In this document: positions 29,120-41,846 of the stretch, one piece after another | Layout: every line of letters starts with the position of its first letter | Position numbering within the stretch: position 1 is the stretch's first letter | Source of the DNA: Dryas octopetala | Taxonomy: Eukaryota > Streptophyta > Magnoliopsida > Rosales > Rosaceae | DNA length: 64,000 nt | Direction of reading: 5' to 3' | Assembly: GCA_963921425.1 (NCBI GenBank) | Contig: OY992833.1 | Span: 29,684,698 to 29,748,697 of the forward strand | Position numbers and translations under genes: made by a program | Notes under the pieces: model-generated | Databases searched by the model: none | What the model was told of the DNA's origin: nothing | Seen by the model: the letters and a program-made list of their open reading frames with translations, nothing else

Positions 29120-30322
29120 TCAGGAAGAACGAAGTATCCGTTTAATCAAGGAAAATTTGTTTAGAGGGTTCTTGTATACGGAGGCAGCAACTAGCCGACT
29201 GTTTACTTTGGCTACAATGGGACTGGGATTACAAATGAGTGTAACCTTCTTCTCCAAAGCATTCACCACAACAGACTCTATCTCTGCTCAAGCATGTGAA
29301 TATATTATAACAAACATGTTAATTTACTGAGCTAATAAAAGAGAGTACTATTATGGGGGGTTGTACTGTTAAATTCAGGAAATTTATCAAACATGAAACA
29401 CCCCAACTAGCAAAAGTGCATGACTATTGACTAGGACGGTCACGTCATCACAAATTTCCATGAAAGCACATGTAGGTGGTCCCATTAGTGAAGAGACCGT
29501 AAGGCCTAACCCAAGAACTTGACTACCAGACAACCATGATACAACTGGTATAGAACAAGTACTATACTAAAGCAGAACAGTGCACCTGTATAGTCTTGGC
29601 CTATTTGTTGGCCAAGACCGGCTTGACACTGTATTAAAGAAGTTGGCTACTGGCTACTGCAGCCAAAGTTCACAGCTCTGAGATGATAATTAACAATCAC
29701 AAAGCAAAAACAGTGCAAAAATCATGACCAGAGGTCAAGTCTATGGAGATAAGATATCCCCTCATTTTGGTAATTGTTTGTGGACGGCCAGCATTTCAAT
29801 CTGAGAATGCATGCACTATATGCAGAAGCAAACTGCCAACAAGAGATACCATGACCGAAGCATTACAGGGTGTTCCTTAGATATTAATGTTATTATTTCA
29901 TCAAAGCAAAAACAACATAGTTGCAGTAATTTCTGTAGGAGGTGCATTTAATACTGCCTGATTTTCAGGGCAAAGACTAAAGGGTCCCTTTTAATACAAA
30001 GAAAAATAAAAAGAAAAAAATCTACCAGACTACCACCCATGAAAATCAAAGCATCTCAAGGAAGGGTGTATAGAAATCTTACCACCCATTTTTGACATCA
30101 TGTCAGCAAGTCTCTTCTGGCATTCAGCACATCCTATATCAGCTGAGAGAACAACCTCCTGGGACTGCTTTGAACAAAAACCAACAGTAAGGCCTAAATG
30201 TAAATGAATGAATGTGTGTGTGTGTGTGTGTGTGTGTGAGAGAAAGTACGAACAAGAGGCATGGACAAGGATTCAATGGAAGCAAGGCTGGTTCCAGAAA
30301 GTGATAAGCTCTTTGACTTCAT
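29120..30322 (-). CDS. Small HMA domain protein, 104 aa
   Basis: Second single HMA-domain protein, same strand as its neighbour. Exons are 30322-30254, 30164-30083 and 29283-29120, giving 315 nt (104 aa, stop TGA). After a Ser-rich leader (MKSKSLSLSGTSLASIESLS) the HMA fold starts at QEVVLSADIGC. The metal loop is GCAEC, an intact CxxC, followed by QKRLADMMSKM and ESVVVNALEKKVTLIC. The tail is basic (FSLIKRILRSS) with no CaaX box. Exon 2 is 82 nt and ends in phase 1, exactly as in the 93-aa neighbour, which argues for an old tandem duplication. The first donor (CTT then GTTCGT) is weak but is the only one found that keeps frame. Intron 1 holds a (GT)n run near 30216-30238. Confidence 0.8.
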
Positions 30323-31864
30323 TCTGACTGCAATTCCAGGGATGATGAGCTCCTTCTTAGGCCATCAGTAACGCAATCCATGGCTTTGCTATGCTACTCA
30401 TGGCAGTCACTTAAACACAGCAATTAAACCCCTCATATAGAGCAGAAAGGTAATAAGTCCAATCCCATCCTGCAAGAGAGGGACAAATAGAGCGAGTAGA
30501 AAAGGATCTTGGAGCGGCTCCTCCTGTTGTACTTAAAAGCCTTCGGCCCTTCAGTACTGGTTGTTGAAGAGAAAGAGATCGGAGGTAAAACTTGATTAAA
30601 CAGCAAAAAGAAAAGGGTCTTTAATTAATCTTTTATGTTATGCCCTGTTGACAAATGACAATGCTGCTTCATTCACAATGGTAGCCCCACAATCCCATTA
30701 CTCCTGTGTGTGCGGTACCACTTTTCTTCTCCACAATTATTCCTTCCAAGTCCCCTTTTCATATCCAACGATTTCATTTGGAGATCCAATGTATGAGTCC
30801 AATTAATCAACGATAATGATGATTGTACAGCTGTAAATAAGAGTATGTATTCTATTGAGTATTGATAGTACAGTTTAGTCGTAGTTTGCAAGTTTCATCT
30901 ATTTTACCTACTACTTGTAGCTCACCTTGTACACAAAGTGAAATTCCAACCTCAAAAAAGTTGAATATGTAGACCTACAACGCTGCATAATACATTGGAT
31001 CCCTGCGTGTAGGAGTTAAAAAAAAATTTCAAGCGCACCCAAATCAAATATTTAGTGGCTTTTGCCTGTTGTCTATGTTCCATCAGCAGCTACATCACTA
31101 AACCAACGGTCATCTTGACCAAAAAAAAAAAAAAAAAACCAACGGTCATTAGAAGATGTCAAGCTGCCGGTGGGTAAAGTAATGGGTTAAAAGTAAAATC
31201 GATTTATCTTTGACCAAAAAAAAAAAAAGTAAAATCAATCTATAATTTCATTCCCAATGTAACAAAAAAAACTCAAATCCAACATGACACACACTACCTG
31301 GGCACTACCACATTATTTGGAATACTAGTTTAGGATCTCTAGCATTTTTCATAAAATGACAAGAATACATTTTGGACTCATTTTATTGGTTAAATGGTTA
31401 TCAAATTCATGTAGCTTAAGGGATCCTCCTTTCCAATAGTGGGAACCCACTCACATTTAAAATTTCACAGATTGTGCTCCACAAAGCTCTCAAATATCCC
31501 ACATAATACAATCCAAATTCAAGGGGTGGACCAGCTCAAACTTTAAACTAGTGACAAGTTGAAATTTTATTATCGAAAATAACAATACACAAATTACAAC
31601 GAACTGATACAAAATATGAAGAAAAAGTTAGTACTCTACAGGCTACAAAGGTTATTCTGCATTTCTATTGCACCCAAAATTTTCTGCCCATTGTTGGATA
31701 AATTGTTAAACGCAAGTACATATGTGAAGACTTGGATGCCATGACTTCTCAAACAAACATTTCCAGAGATGACATTGCTGAGCTAAAGGGACTAGACGAG
31801 AGTGGCATCGAATAGATGGCCCAGAGCATATATACTTGTGGAGAAGGAAAAAAGTGTGGGACAA
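30323..31864. other. Intergenic between HMA and BAH-Agenet genes
   Basis: AT-rich with several A runs (near 31121 and 31217) and a short duplicated phrase CCAACGGTCAT around 31102 and 31139. No gene is visible. The part just before 31865 is probably the 3' UTR of the BAH-Agenet gene. Confidence 0.5.
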
Positions 31865-34800
31865 CTACATAACTAAGCTTGTCAATGGTGGTGCGACTGA
31901 AGAACCGAAAAGAGAATCACCTAAATATTTGCAGTTCTCATGATCAACTTTCAGAGATGATGGAATCAAGAACCTTTCACAAGCACTGGATCCCACAAGG
32001 CCACGGGTGCTTTTAGTATCAGTATCTATGTAATGCAGCTTCTGGACAGAGCTCCCATTACTACGTCTTCTCTTCCTTGAAGACTTCCACTTCAGTGGGG
32101 CGAGCAGACAATCCTTCAAAAGATCGGGAACCTTATCCAATCCTTTAACCTTTACTTCCTTGTCATTTTCAGATAACAAACAAGAATCACTATATCCGGT
32201 TTCATCTTTCTTCATCACTCTGCTATCACAGACTGCAGGTTGAGCTGATATGGCATCAAAACAATTCCCCGCAACTTGCTCTGTCTCTAAGTTAGATTGT
32301 ATTGAGCTCACAAGATCTGGCCTCTCCTTAATATGAGCCCACCCATTACCCAACCACTCCTGAGAATGCCTTACTTCACCACACCCAACAATCAACCCCC
32401 GCTTCTCTCCTGCACAAAGAGTAAACAATTAATACTTTAAAAAAATAATGTCGGACAATAATACAAACAAAAAAGGAACTTGACAATTCGTGAACTTGTC
32501 TTCATTGTTACTATTAGATTTCAAGGAAGGGAAAGTCTTTACAAACCTGGGAAATACACATGAAGTTTATCCTCACATTCCTTCCGAACTACTATGCCTT
32601 CCCACCACCCATCATGCCACCACACATCTACAACAGTCCCAACAACCCATGAAACTATGCCTTTGTTAGACTGTGGAGATGGCCGAATACTTGGCCTACC
32701 ACAAATCCGAAGACCCAATTGATGAGGAGCTGCAAACCTGGACGCTAAAATCCATTCCTACAAAATCAAAACCATAAAGTTCATAGTGAGCTACAGGCAA
32801 AGAACAAGTGTGAATACAAATTTTGCACAAAAAGAAAAAATGAAGGAGATGATACCAATGCATACCTCAAGTTTGTTAGCTTCATCAGTCGCATCCTGAA
32901 TATCTTGGTATCGAACCTTCACTTTATGTTTACACTTCTTGATAATCAAAGCTCTAAACCAACACCCTCTAATGCCACTGTCTTGTGAGAGGACTTCAAC
33001 CTGGGAACCCACTGCTAGATGCTGCAGCAGGTTTTGTTTCACCTCTTTAACAGGTAAAATAACAGCAGAACTTCCTCTTCCAAGGCCACAGGCTTCACTT
33101 TTACTTCTGCAGTCAGTTCCATTTTTACTCAAATTCCCCACATCCACACATACTGCATCCAGTGTTTCCCTTCTGTCACTGTATTCCAAGTGCATTTCAT
33201 CACCTTTAAATGAACGATGCCTCTTTTTAGGTCGGATACCATTGGCATCAACATTTTTTTCCACTTTCAACCCATCCACTGACTGTTGAGAACTCCCATG
33301 AACCTTTGAAGGAGAAACTATGCACATATATCTAAGTATCTCCTGTTTCCAATAACCTTTAACTTGAGTAATGTCAAAGGGCTTCACATCATCGTTTTCA
33401 AACTGCTTGTGGCATACATAGGGTTCCAACTGAGTTTGTGTCGCCTCTTTCATAAATTTCTCGAAATGCTGGGGGCTGAGGACGGTAGCCAATCCATCTA
33501 TGCATTCAATACTGAGATCTTGAAGACAAAGAGAAAAGAAAATCTCTCTGTCATTAAAATTGTGAGGCAAAGTAATACCAACCTCATCAACTTTGTGAAA
33601 CCATCGTACCACAACCATCTTGTTGCCCCTAGAGTCCTCGTACAGATCTTCTAAGTATGCAACAAGACGTTTATCCTCCTCTGCTAAAACAAATACAAAA
33701 CCATGAACCTGAAAGTATTTGGAAAGAAGGACAAGACATGAAATAAGTCAGATGACAACATTATTAAAAAACACACACACAACCGACAGTACGTGTGGGC
33801 AGACACACACACACATATGCATACATTTGATTAAGTACCAAAAGAGAATTTTTTAAAAAAAAAAAACAGCACAATAACACTCACGGAGACTACAACACCG
33901 TTCCTGCTGAAGGATTGATAATGCCTTCGTTTTTTCCTGCACGTCCAAGGAGAACCTAACCACAGAAACTCTGTAGTATGGTGACCCAGCTTCCGTATAG
34001 AAGTATCCTAGGGAAAAGATGGAAAATGAAGATAAATAAATAAAAATCATTTTTTAAAAATGTATAATTCACAAAACATGCAGGTGGAATAAATAAATAG
34101 TCAGGAGTCAGCAGCATCATTCTTACCTTCGAGATTTCAATATCCAACTCACAAGCATCTTTACCATCAACCACACCTCCATCTGAATCAGATGATTTGT
34201 GAGGCAATGCATCTGAAGGATCCATAAAATAAACAAATTAAGAATATGACATTTATCTTGGATCACAATTAAAATTATAAAAACATATATAATGACATAT
34301 ATATCCACAACTAGAAGAAAAAGACATGTATACCAAATAGAAAACAAAAAATATTAACAGAAGCAAGTGTATAAACTGTGACAAGAAGTGAAAAAGGACA
34401 TGTATCCATAGCTGACGGATCCATGTAACAGAGAGACTAAAAACCTGATGATATAAACTACCATAGATACCAAAGATTATTAGGGAAGAAAACATAATAA
34501 ATTTGGCCATGAAGGGTCTTGACCTAGAAATTTTGAGGGCATAAGGATTCCGATGCTCTCAACCAGCTCTTTACAATTTAATTAAAAATCCTGCAGCCCA
34601 GATCATAGTCAGTTCACAAAAACAGGAGCACCAGCAATACCATGAAGAAAACTACATGGTCAAGGATGAATGAATAGAGAAAGACATGAGGGTAAAAGTA
34701 AGATAATGCATAAAAACGGCGCATGCCACCTACAAGGTCCTCCAGTAGTGAATAAGCCATGTTGTGACCCAGCAAGCCTAAGGTGTAAAGAACATGACAA

Positions 34801-35894
34801 AAATCTAGCTCTACAACTTTTTAAAATATATACAATGGGTAGAACGTATTCAAGTTTTCAGTATAACAGAAGGACAAAGGAGGATTAGAAAAAAATAAAT
34901 TTTAAATGGGCATGGAAGAGATGAAAATAATTTTAGGCAATACAAACCAGCTTAGACAACAAGATCTTTTGGCAGAGCCAACTGTAGAAATTGTGAGAAA
35001 AAAGAAAACGGAAAACCCTAACAAAGAATTAAACTTTTAGAAAAAGGAAAAGCCTTGGACTTGGCCTGTAGGTGAACCAAACAATCCTCCGCAAACCCTC
35101 TTCTCATAACAAAGAATGAAACTTTAATAAAAGGAAAAGCCTTGGTCTTGGCCTGTAGGTGAACCAAACAACCCTCCGCCCAATCAACCAGAGAACCCAA
35201 TTTGAAAAATACTTGGAAGGTCATAACCGATGTACAGGCGGAACCGAAGATCCAATACACGAATTACAAAACAGTGAAATTATAAATATGAATCAATAAA
35301 AACGGAGCATGAGAACGGTTAGTTTTTTAAATTGGGAAAACCCCACCTCAGGAAAAAAAAAGCCAATAAAGTTCAACAAAACCCAAGTAATTCTATATCC
35401 ACCTGGACCACCTCCAATACAACCATCCAGATCCAGGAAATTTCTTTAACAAAATTCAAAACCCAACATATATATAAGAAAAAATTGAAGACGAACACTA
35501 AAAAGAATTATGTTCTTCCAATTAAAAGAAAACTAAAAACCCACAAATCATCAAAAACAACCAGAAAAAAGGGAGGGGTATAAAAATTCATCACGAAAAT
35601 GAAGAAAGAGCGTAATTTACCTGAAACGATGGAATTGAGCCAATCAACGACCTCTCTACGGGACTTGAGCTTAGCGAGCAAAGACATAGAGAATAAGGAG
35701 CGGTTTCGAAAGGCATAGTGATAGGACATGTGCCTCAAGCTCTTCTCTTTGCCTACCACAGCCAGATCTGAGCTCCCGTCGCTACGCTTCAGATAGTAAT
35801 GGACCTCTCTCCTCCCTTTGTCGCTTGACACGAACACCTCCTCCCACTTCACGAACCCAAACGCCGTCGTCACTACCTCCGCCAATCTCTCCAT
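31865..35894 (-). CDS. BAH and Agenet (Tudor-like) domain chromatin protein
   Basis: Plant-specific BAH plus Agenet protein, probably a nuclear reader of histone marks; Arabidopsis relatives include At5g55600 and At1g68580 by memory. Exons in order are 35894-35621, 34212-34127, 34007-33885, 33708-32866, 32757-32547 and 32409-31865, giving 2082 nt (693 aa, stop TAG). Residues about 120-150 hold the conserved [17 protein letters not shown]. The BAH domain follows at about 150-270 ([38 protein letters not shown]). Two Agenet units are at about 392-450 ([20 protein letters not shown]) and 472-512 ([18 protein letters not shown]). A basic patch [11 protein letters not shown] may be a nuclear signal. 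Intron 1 is long (1.4 kb) and carries a two-copy tandem repeat. The 5' leader upstream of 35894 is CT-rich. Confidence 0.9.
35020..35178. repeat. Two-copy direct repeat of about 72 bp, period 88
   Basis: The copies start near 35020 and 35108 and share AGGAAAAGCCTTGG, TTGGCCTGTAGGTGAACC and the following CAAACAA-CCTCCGC. They lie in intron 1 of the BAH-Agenet gene and look like a local duplication. Confidence 0.75.
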
Positions 35895-38800
35895 CCCCTC
35901 TCAAAGTTCCGCAATTCAAAGCCCTAATAGATTATATCGAAGGCGCTCTGGCTCTAATTGATTGCATATAAACCGAGCTAAAAGTCAATTCGCAATACAC
36001 GAACCAGAGGCTCTCTCTCTCTCTGTTTTTCTCTATCTCTCTGTTTCTACTTTCTATGATGAAATGGAAGAGGGGTTTGAACGGCAAATTCGAAACTTTA
36101 TTATTCAAGGGGAGGACGGAGGGGAGCTAGGGTTTCGAGATTTGAGGATGTGGATTGAGATGGACGGTTGAGATTGCTTCCACGAACATGACAGTATGAC
36201 ACGGAGGAAAGTTGTAGGAAATTGCGAGGATATCTAAGGGGATTTTGGTTTTCCGGAAATACCCCTAGTGAACTTCGGAAACTACAGGCTTGTTTTTTGC
36301 CAAATTACATTTTTGTTCCTATATTTTCACAAAATTTCTACTTTAATCTTTAATTTTAGTCTTATTTTTTTAATTTTGTCAATTTCAATCTTAATATTTC
36401 AGCCATTAAGTCTAAATTGTTAATTTTGTTTAAATTGTTGATGAAAACTCTAACATGGCACCGCTTGTTTTGCACCTAAATGGTATTTCGGACATCTTAG
36501 TCCATGTGAATACTTATTTAATTACCTATACGTCTTTTAATTCCATTGTAATTTTTTATTCAAATTGTGTTCAATGGTTGGTATGTAATTTCATAGACAT
36601 TCAGGTGGAGTAAAATGTCCAAACATCACTCATGTATGAAGCACATCAAATTTTATGTCAATAAACATTGTTAACAATTTAGACTTAATTGTTGTAATAT
36701 TAAAAATATATGATTGTAAGTGCCAAATAAAAAAAAAACATAAATTGAATAAATTTCATGAAAGTCCAAGTCCTAAAAATATAATTTGGCATTTATATAT
36801 ATATATCCATCACATGTTGGAATTACAATATTTGACAACAGGACAATGAACAAGTTGGAGAGAGAGTGGCGCCCGCAATTGCCGGTGTAGAAAAGGAAGA
36901 ATCGCTCAGTTTGTTTGCCAGCTGTCGATTGGATTAAAAAAAAAAAACAAATTGCATTTGTCAGGAAAAAAAGGCATGTAAATTTTATGTTTTACCAAGA
37001 AAAACATATAAGTTTTTTTTTTTGCTAGAACATATAAGCTATGGTTGCCAAAATAATTTTTTCTTGGCCTTGAAATTTTTTTCTCAAAATATACGGATCC
37101 TATATAGATTTCAATATATAATGAGTTTCATACAATATGGGGGAAAAAAAATTGAACTATAAGTTTTTTCTTATATGCATTTGCCTCTTTGTGGAACAAA
37201 TATTCAAGTGAGGTGTATTTCTATCAAAATAATAAGGAGTGGAATTTGTCCATTTTATTATTGATGTAATAATGAGTGTAAATATCAATAAACCAACAGT
37301 TAGTTGGGTTTTTTTTTTTTTTGACGGCTCAAACATAATGAAAATATTCATATTATATATCATTCTTAAATATTCATAAACTCATAATCCTAACCTATTA
37401 GTGTCTAAAAAAATAATTTTCAGCATAACAAAAATATAAAAAAATTAAACAATCAAACATGTAAACGTAATTCCGTAAATGCAAACAAAATTAAATATAT
37501 TTATTTTCATTGAACTATAAGAGTTATACATATCACATTATTATCATATATCATCGTCATACATATCACTATATATCATTGTCATATACGAACACAACTA
37601 AATAGTTACCTAATTATTTAGTAATTTCGTAAAATAACGCGTTGGAATCTCATAACCTATCTACATGCAACTATCTCTAGTGCATTACACATTTACACCA
37701 TAAGGATTATAATGTCGAGTTACTAACTTATATTCCATGAGAGTTGCATTTTCGTTCAAACCATGATTTAAAACAAACAAATCTCATGCTTGTTGGGTTT
37801 TCTTGCATTTGGAAATTGGATGGAATTGACCCCTAAGACCCTTGTCATGAAGATTTGATGATTTTTATATGGGTAATGTTATACTTGTAATTTTCATTTT
37901 CAAATTTGTATACTGATATGAAAGTGTTTGTTTTATTCATATCTGAACTCATCTTAGTAACTTACATTAAGACCAAAAAAAAACTCATCTTAAATTTATT
38001 TATTATGTAATTCAACACTTCATTTCATCACTAAGTATTTTTTCAAAAAGAATCACTAATTTTTGAGAAATAACAACGGTCGAAGAACAAAGGCTCAAAA
38101 CGACAGATGCTCTTCTTTTCTCACGCAGAAACTTGCTGACTTTTCAAAACACAAGGGTCCACCGGGCTGCCATTTTACCAGCGTCAACATCCCTGCGAGT
38201 CCAACACAGCATCTACATAGATACAACGTCATAACACCCTATCAACCCCCTTTAAAAAAAATTTATATATGTTTTTTTATTAAGGAATATAATGAAAAAA
38301 TAAAGAAAGTAGATAAGGACACCAATAAAGGCAAAATGGGTGAAGTAGGCCCATTGAAAATAGCTCCAAAAGACAGCTAAGTCGGCCGCCCCGGCCCTCA
38401 AAATTGGGCATCATCTGAAAGGCGGGAGAGTTATTCAGGATATTTTTCTTTGAATACAAGCCAAAGCGAATCTGAGCCGTTGCCACGTTCAAATGCAAAC
38501 CTCCCATATCGATGATACGCGCCAACTCGCAGGGGTATAAATGGAAGACACATAATAGGCCCAATAAACAAAATCATACCTTTAATAGAAAGAAAGATCG
38601 AGTGTGGCACTCTGGCCTATAATTATAAACGGGCCCCATATACATAAACATGTCCTCTACTCACTCTAAAGCAAAAGTCGGGCAAAATTGAGTTTTTTTT
38701 TTTTTTTCTATATTTAAATAATTTAGAGGATTGTATATTTTCGTAGAGCATGACAAAGAGAGGCTTTTTAGAATTTAATTATGTTAATGGCAATTAACAA

Positions 38801-39282
38801 TCATGGGGTTACAACTTTAGGTCATGATGAATTTGGACGGGTTGTCTCTTAGTGAAGCTCATAAGAATATCCTGGAATCTCCAAATTATTAACATATTAA
38901 TTGTGGCAAAACTAAGAAAAGAGAGAGAGATGAAGAAGACTGACAATATAACTGACACAGGTGGCTATGCAGATCCAGAGGACCAGAACCCAATTGATGG
39001 GTGCTTATAGATGGAACAGTAAATCACAATTCTGGGCTATACTTCATGGGCTGTTCTTGGATTGTGTAAAGAATTTTGGGCTTCCCTACATGGGCTGTTC
39101 TTGGGTTGTGTAAGAGTCCGTGGAATCTGATTGTTTACCCCATGGAGAATTCAAGCTGCACAAGCTGACGGGTTAGTTGACGTTCATACCCCAGCTAGCT
39201 ACCTCAAGCTCTATTTATTGGGGACCAACGTCGCACAACCTTTGCAAGAATGCAAGTGCGGTGCCTCACTCCCCACTCCTTA
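35895..39282. other. Intergenic, upstream of the BAH-Agenet gene
   Basis: The first part is the CT-rich 5' UTR and promoter of the BAH-Agenet gene (CT tract near 36011-36055). The rest is very AT-rich, with stretches near 36300-36450 that read like worn transposon sequence. A 94-codon minus-strand frame at 38280-38564 has no recognisable motif and I do not call it a gene. Confidence 0.5.
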
Positions 39283-40110
39283 ACTAGAATTAGGGGTGGG
39301 CACGGTCCAGTCCAATCCAGTTCTCCCCCAAAACCGTGCACTGGACTGTGGAGGTTATCCAGTCCAATCCGGTGCTGAGAACTGTACGTTTTGCATCAGA
39401 ATTGGACCAAACTGAACTGTAACAATTCCAGTTTGGTCCGGTGCACTGTTTGGGGCTGGACTAAAAATTGCACTGCACTAAGCCACCAAACTGATTCACA
39501 ATCACAAACACAATTCACAACCCCAAATCAACTAAGAAATGAAGAAACAAATCATTGTAAAATTCGACACTGAAACACCATTTGATTGAATACATACATC
39601 CCAGAGAAAAATTTCTAATGAAAAACAAAACCCAAATCGGATTTGACAACAACAATAAGTTGACTTTACTGTAAAATCAGTAAATCCCTAACCTCTAACC
39701 CGAAATCAGTAAATCCCTAACCCCAAATCAAAACCTAAATCCCCAAATCAAACCCCAAATCAAACCCTAAATCAAACCCCTAACCCAAAATCAGTAATAC
39801 TGTAATAGAGTGAGATATGAGAGACGAGAGATGAGCGTCTGCGACTATGTGAAAATGGCAGTTCTCACAGACCCATAGCTCATGGATCGAACCTCTCTTC
39901 GTCTTTCTCCAAAATCGAGATTGAGAGGGGAGATCGAGATCGAGAGGCGCTAAGAGGGTGAGAGATCGAGAGCTAGATTGAGAGGCGCTGAGAGAGTGGG
40001 AGATCGAGAAGCGACGGGAAGAGAGGAAGATGGCAACGACGACGGCGACGGAAAGAGAGAAATATGGCGAGGACGAGTCGGCGACAGACACAGAGTCTGC
40101 TAGAAGAAGA

Positions 40111-40220
40111 TCGCGACGACGTGAGGAAGATCGCGACGGCGTGAGGAAGACCGCGACGGCGAGAAGAAGATCACGACGGCGAGAAGAAGATCACGATGGC
40201 GAGAAGAAGATCGCGACGGC
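40111..40220 (+). repeat. 20-bp minisatellite in the hAT element
   Basis: About five to six units of the type GAAGATCGCGACGGCGTGAG follow each other. They lie in the only GC-rich part of the element and give a short Arg/Glu-rich open frame (40030-40224) that shows no domain and is probably not coding. Confidence 0.8.
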
Positions 40221-40506
40221 GTGAGTGAGGCGTGACTGCGTGAGTGTCTGAAGTCTGAGTGACTGTGGCGTGAGGGAGCTGAGGGTTTCAGACTTCAGTC
40301 TTTCTGCTTTCAGACTTTGAGTTTGAACTTTGAAGTCTTTGAGTCAAACTGTCACAGTGTCAAAATGAAATTGTTTTACTGTTCAGTCTGTTTGAGTTTG
40401 TGTAATTAAATTGGAGTTTTAAACACTTAAGTCACTTAAATATTTAATTATTTGTGTAATTAAATTGGGGTTTTAATTTTCATTGGGGTTTCAATTGTGG
40501 TTGTAT

Positions 40507-40527
40507 ACCCTAAACCCTAAACCCTAG
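40507..40527 (+). repeat. Telomere-like repeat, three CCCTAAA-type units
   Basis: ACCCTAAACCCTAAACCCTAG matches the plant telomere repeat on its C-rich strand. It lies inside the hAT element. Looser CCCTAA-like and CCCAAATC units occur at about 39680-39790. Confidence 0.8.
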
Positions 40528-40529
40528 TT

Positions 40530-41200
40530 AATTAGTTATATATGTTATATATTTATAATTTATTACTTATATATGTATAGAGTAATTAATATAATTTAGG
40601 GTATATGGTTATAGTTGACTATGAGTCTAATTGGGGTTTCAATTAGGTTTATATACTTATATAATTATATATATTATATACTTATTACTTATATATAATA
40701 TATGCATAGAGTAATTAACTAATTAATATAGTTTAGGGTATATAGTTATAATTTTATTAGGGTATAGGGTTATAGTTGACTATGAGTCTAATTGAGGTTT
40801 CATTGGGGTTTCAATTGGGTATATAGTTATATATGTTATATACTTATATACTGATTACTTATATATAATATATGTATAGAGTAATTAACTAATTAATATA
40901 GTTTAGGGTATATGGTTATAATGTATTAGAATATAGGGTTATAGTTGACTATGAGTCTAATTGGGGTTTCAATTGGGTATATAGTTATATATGTTATATA
41001 CTTATATATTTATTACTTATATATAATATATGTATAGAGTAATTAACTAATTAATATAGTTTAGGGTATATGGTTATAATTGTATTAGGGTATAGAGTTA
41101 TAGACTTATAGTTGACTATGAGTCTAATTGGGGTTTCATTGAGATTTCAATTGGGTTTATATACTTATATAGTTATTAGTTATATATGTTATATACTTAT
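40530..41200. repeat. AT-rich tandem array, period about 161-169 bp
   Basis: The phrase TAGTTGACTATGAGTCTAAT recurs at 40612, 40773, 40942 and 41109, each time followed by a variant of TGGGGTTTCA and (TA)-rich sequence, so about four units are present. The array lies within the hAT element. Confidence 0.85.
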
Positions 41201-41846
41201 TACTTTTAGGGTTTACGGTATAGATTATTAGATTATAGAATTTCCTTTAAACTTTAAACTCTAAACTCTAATACATAATTTCCTCTATTAGAAGTTTATA
41301 ACTAATTAACTATATACTATATCTTATAACTATAATAATTTTAGTATATAGAGTTTAATATATAGATTATAGAGTATAAAGAATATACAAATTTTATTAT
41401 AAAAGGTATAACTAAAATTATATACTAAAACATTATTATATATATAGAATAATAGGCCATATGGTTATATGAAATATATTTTAGGGTCTAAAATATAGCT
41501 AGGTTAATATTAATTTTATTATCTAAAATGTGTAAAATGTGTGTAAAAATGTATGTAAAAATGTGTATAAAAATGTGTATAAAAATGTTTATAAAGTGTA
41601 TAAAAATTGTATAAAAATTAAATATATATAAAAATTAAAAATACATATTAATTAAACGGTCCAATCCAGTCTAGTCCAGTTATGTGAAGTGAAAAACCGA
41701 ACCGGAACTGGATTGGACCGGTCCAGTCTAGTTTTGACCCGGTGTTGACCAATTTTGGTCACAGCGGTTTTTTACGGTTTTTTTTTTCCTCCGGTTCGAT
41801 TCGGTCCACCCGGTTTCCGGTTTAAACGCCCACCCCTAACTAGAAT

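Larger units (their letters stand above)
39291..41838. mobile_element. Non-autonomous hAT-type DNA transposon, 2548 bp
   Basis: The element starts TAGGGGTGGGC and ends with the exact inverse GCCCACCCCTA. It is flanked by a perfect 8-bp duplication ACTAGAAT (39283-39290 and 41839-41846). An 8-bp duplication and TAGGGGTGGGC-like ends fit the hAT superfamily. Both ends carry subterminal repeats of the CCAGTCCAATCC and GGTCCAGT type (39305-39370 and 41660-41740), as expected for hAT transposase binding sites. The interior has no transposase frame, so mobility would need enzyme supplied in trans. It holds a 20-bp GC-rich minisatellite, a telomere-like motif and an AT-rich array with a period of about 165 bp. 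Good conservation of ends and duplication suggests a fairly recent insertion. Confidence 0.9.

Noticed and set aside
38280..38564. Minus-strand 94-codon frame
   Set aside because: No recognisable motif, no homologous copy in the window and no clear promoter; left as intergenic.
40507..40527. Chromosome end or interstitial telomere
   Set aside because: Only three units inside a well-bounded transposon, so it is a short internal motif and not a telomere.
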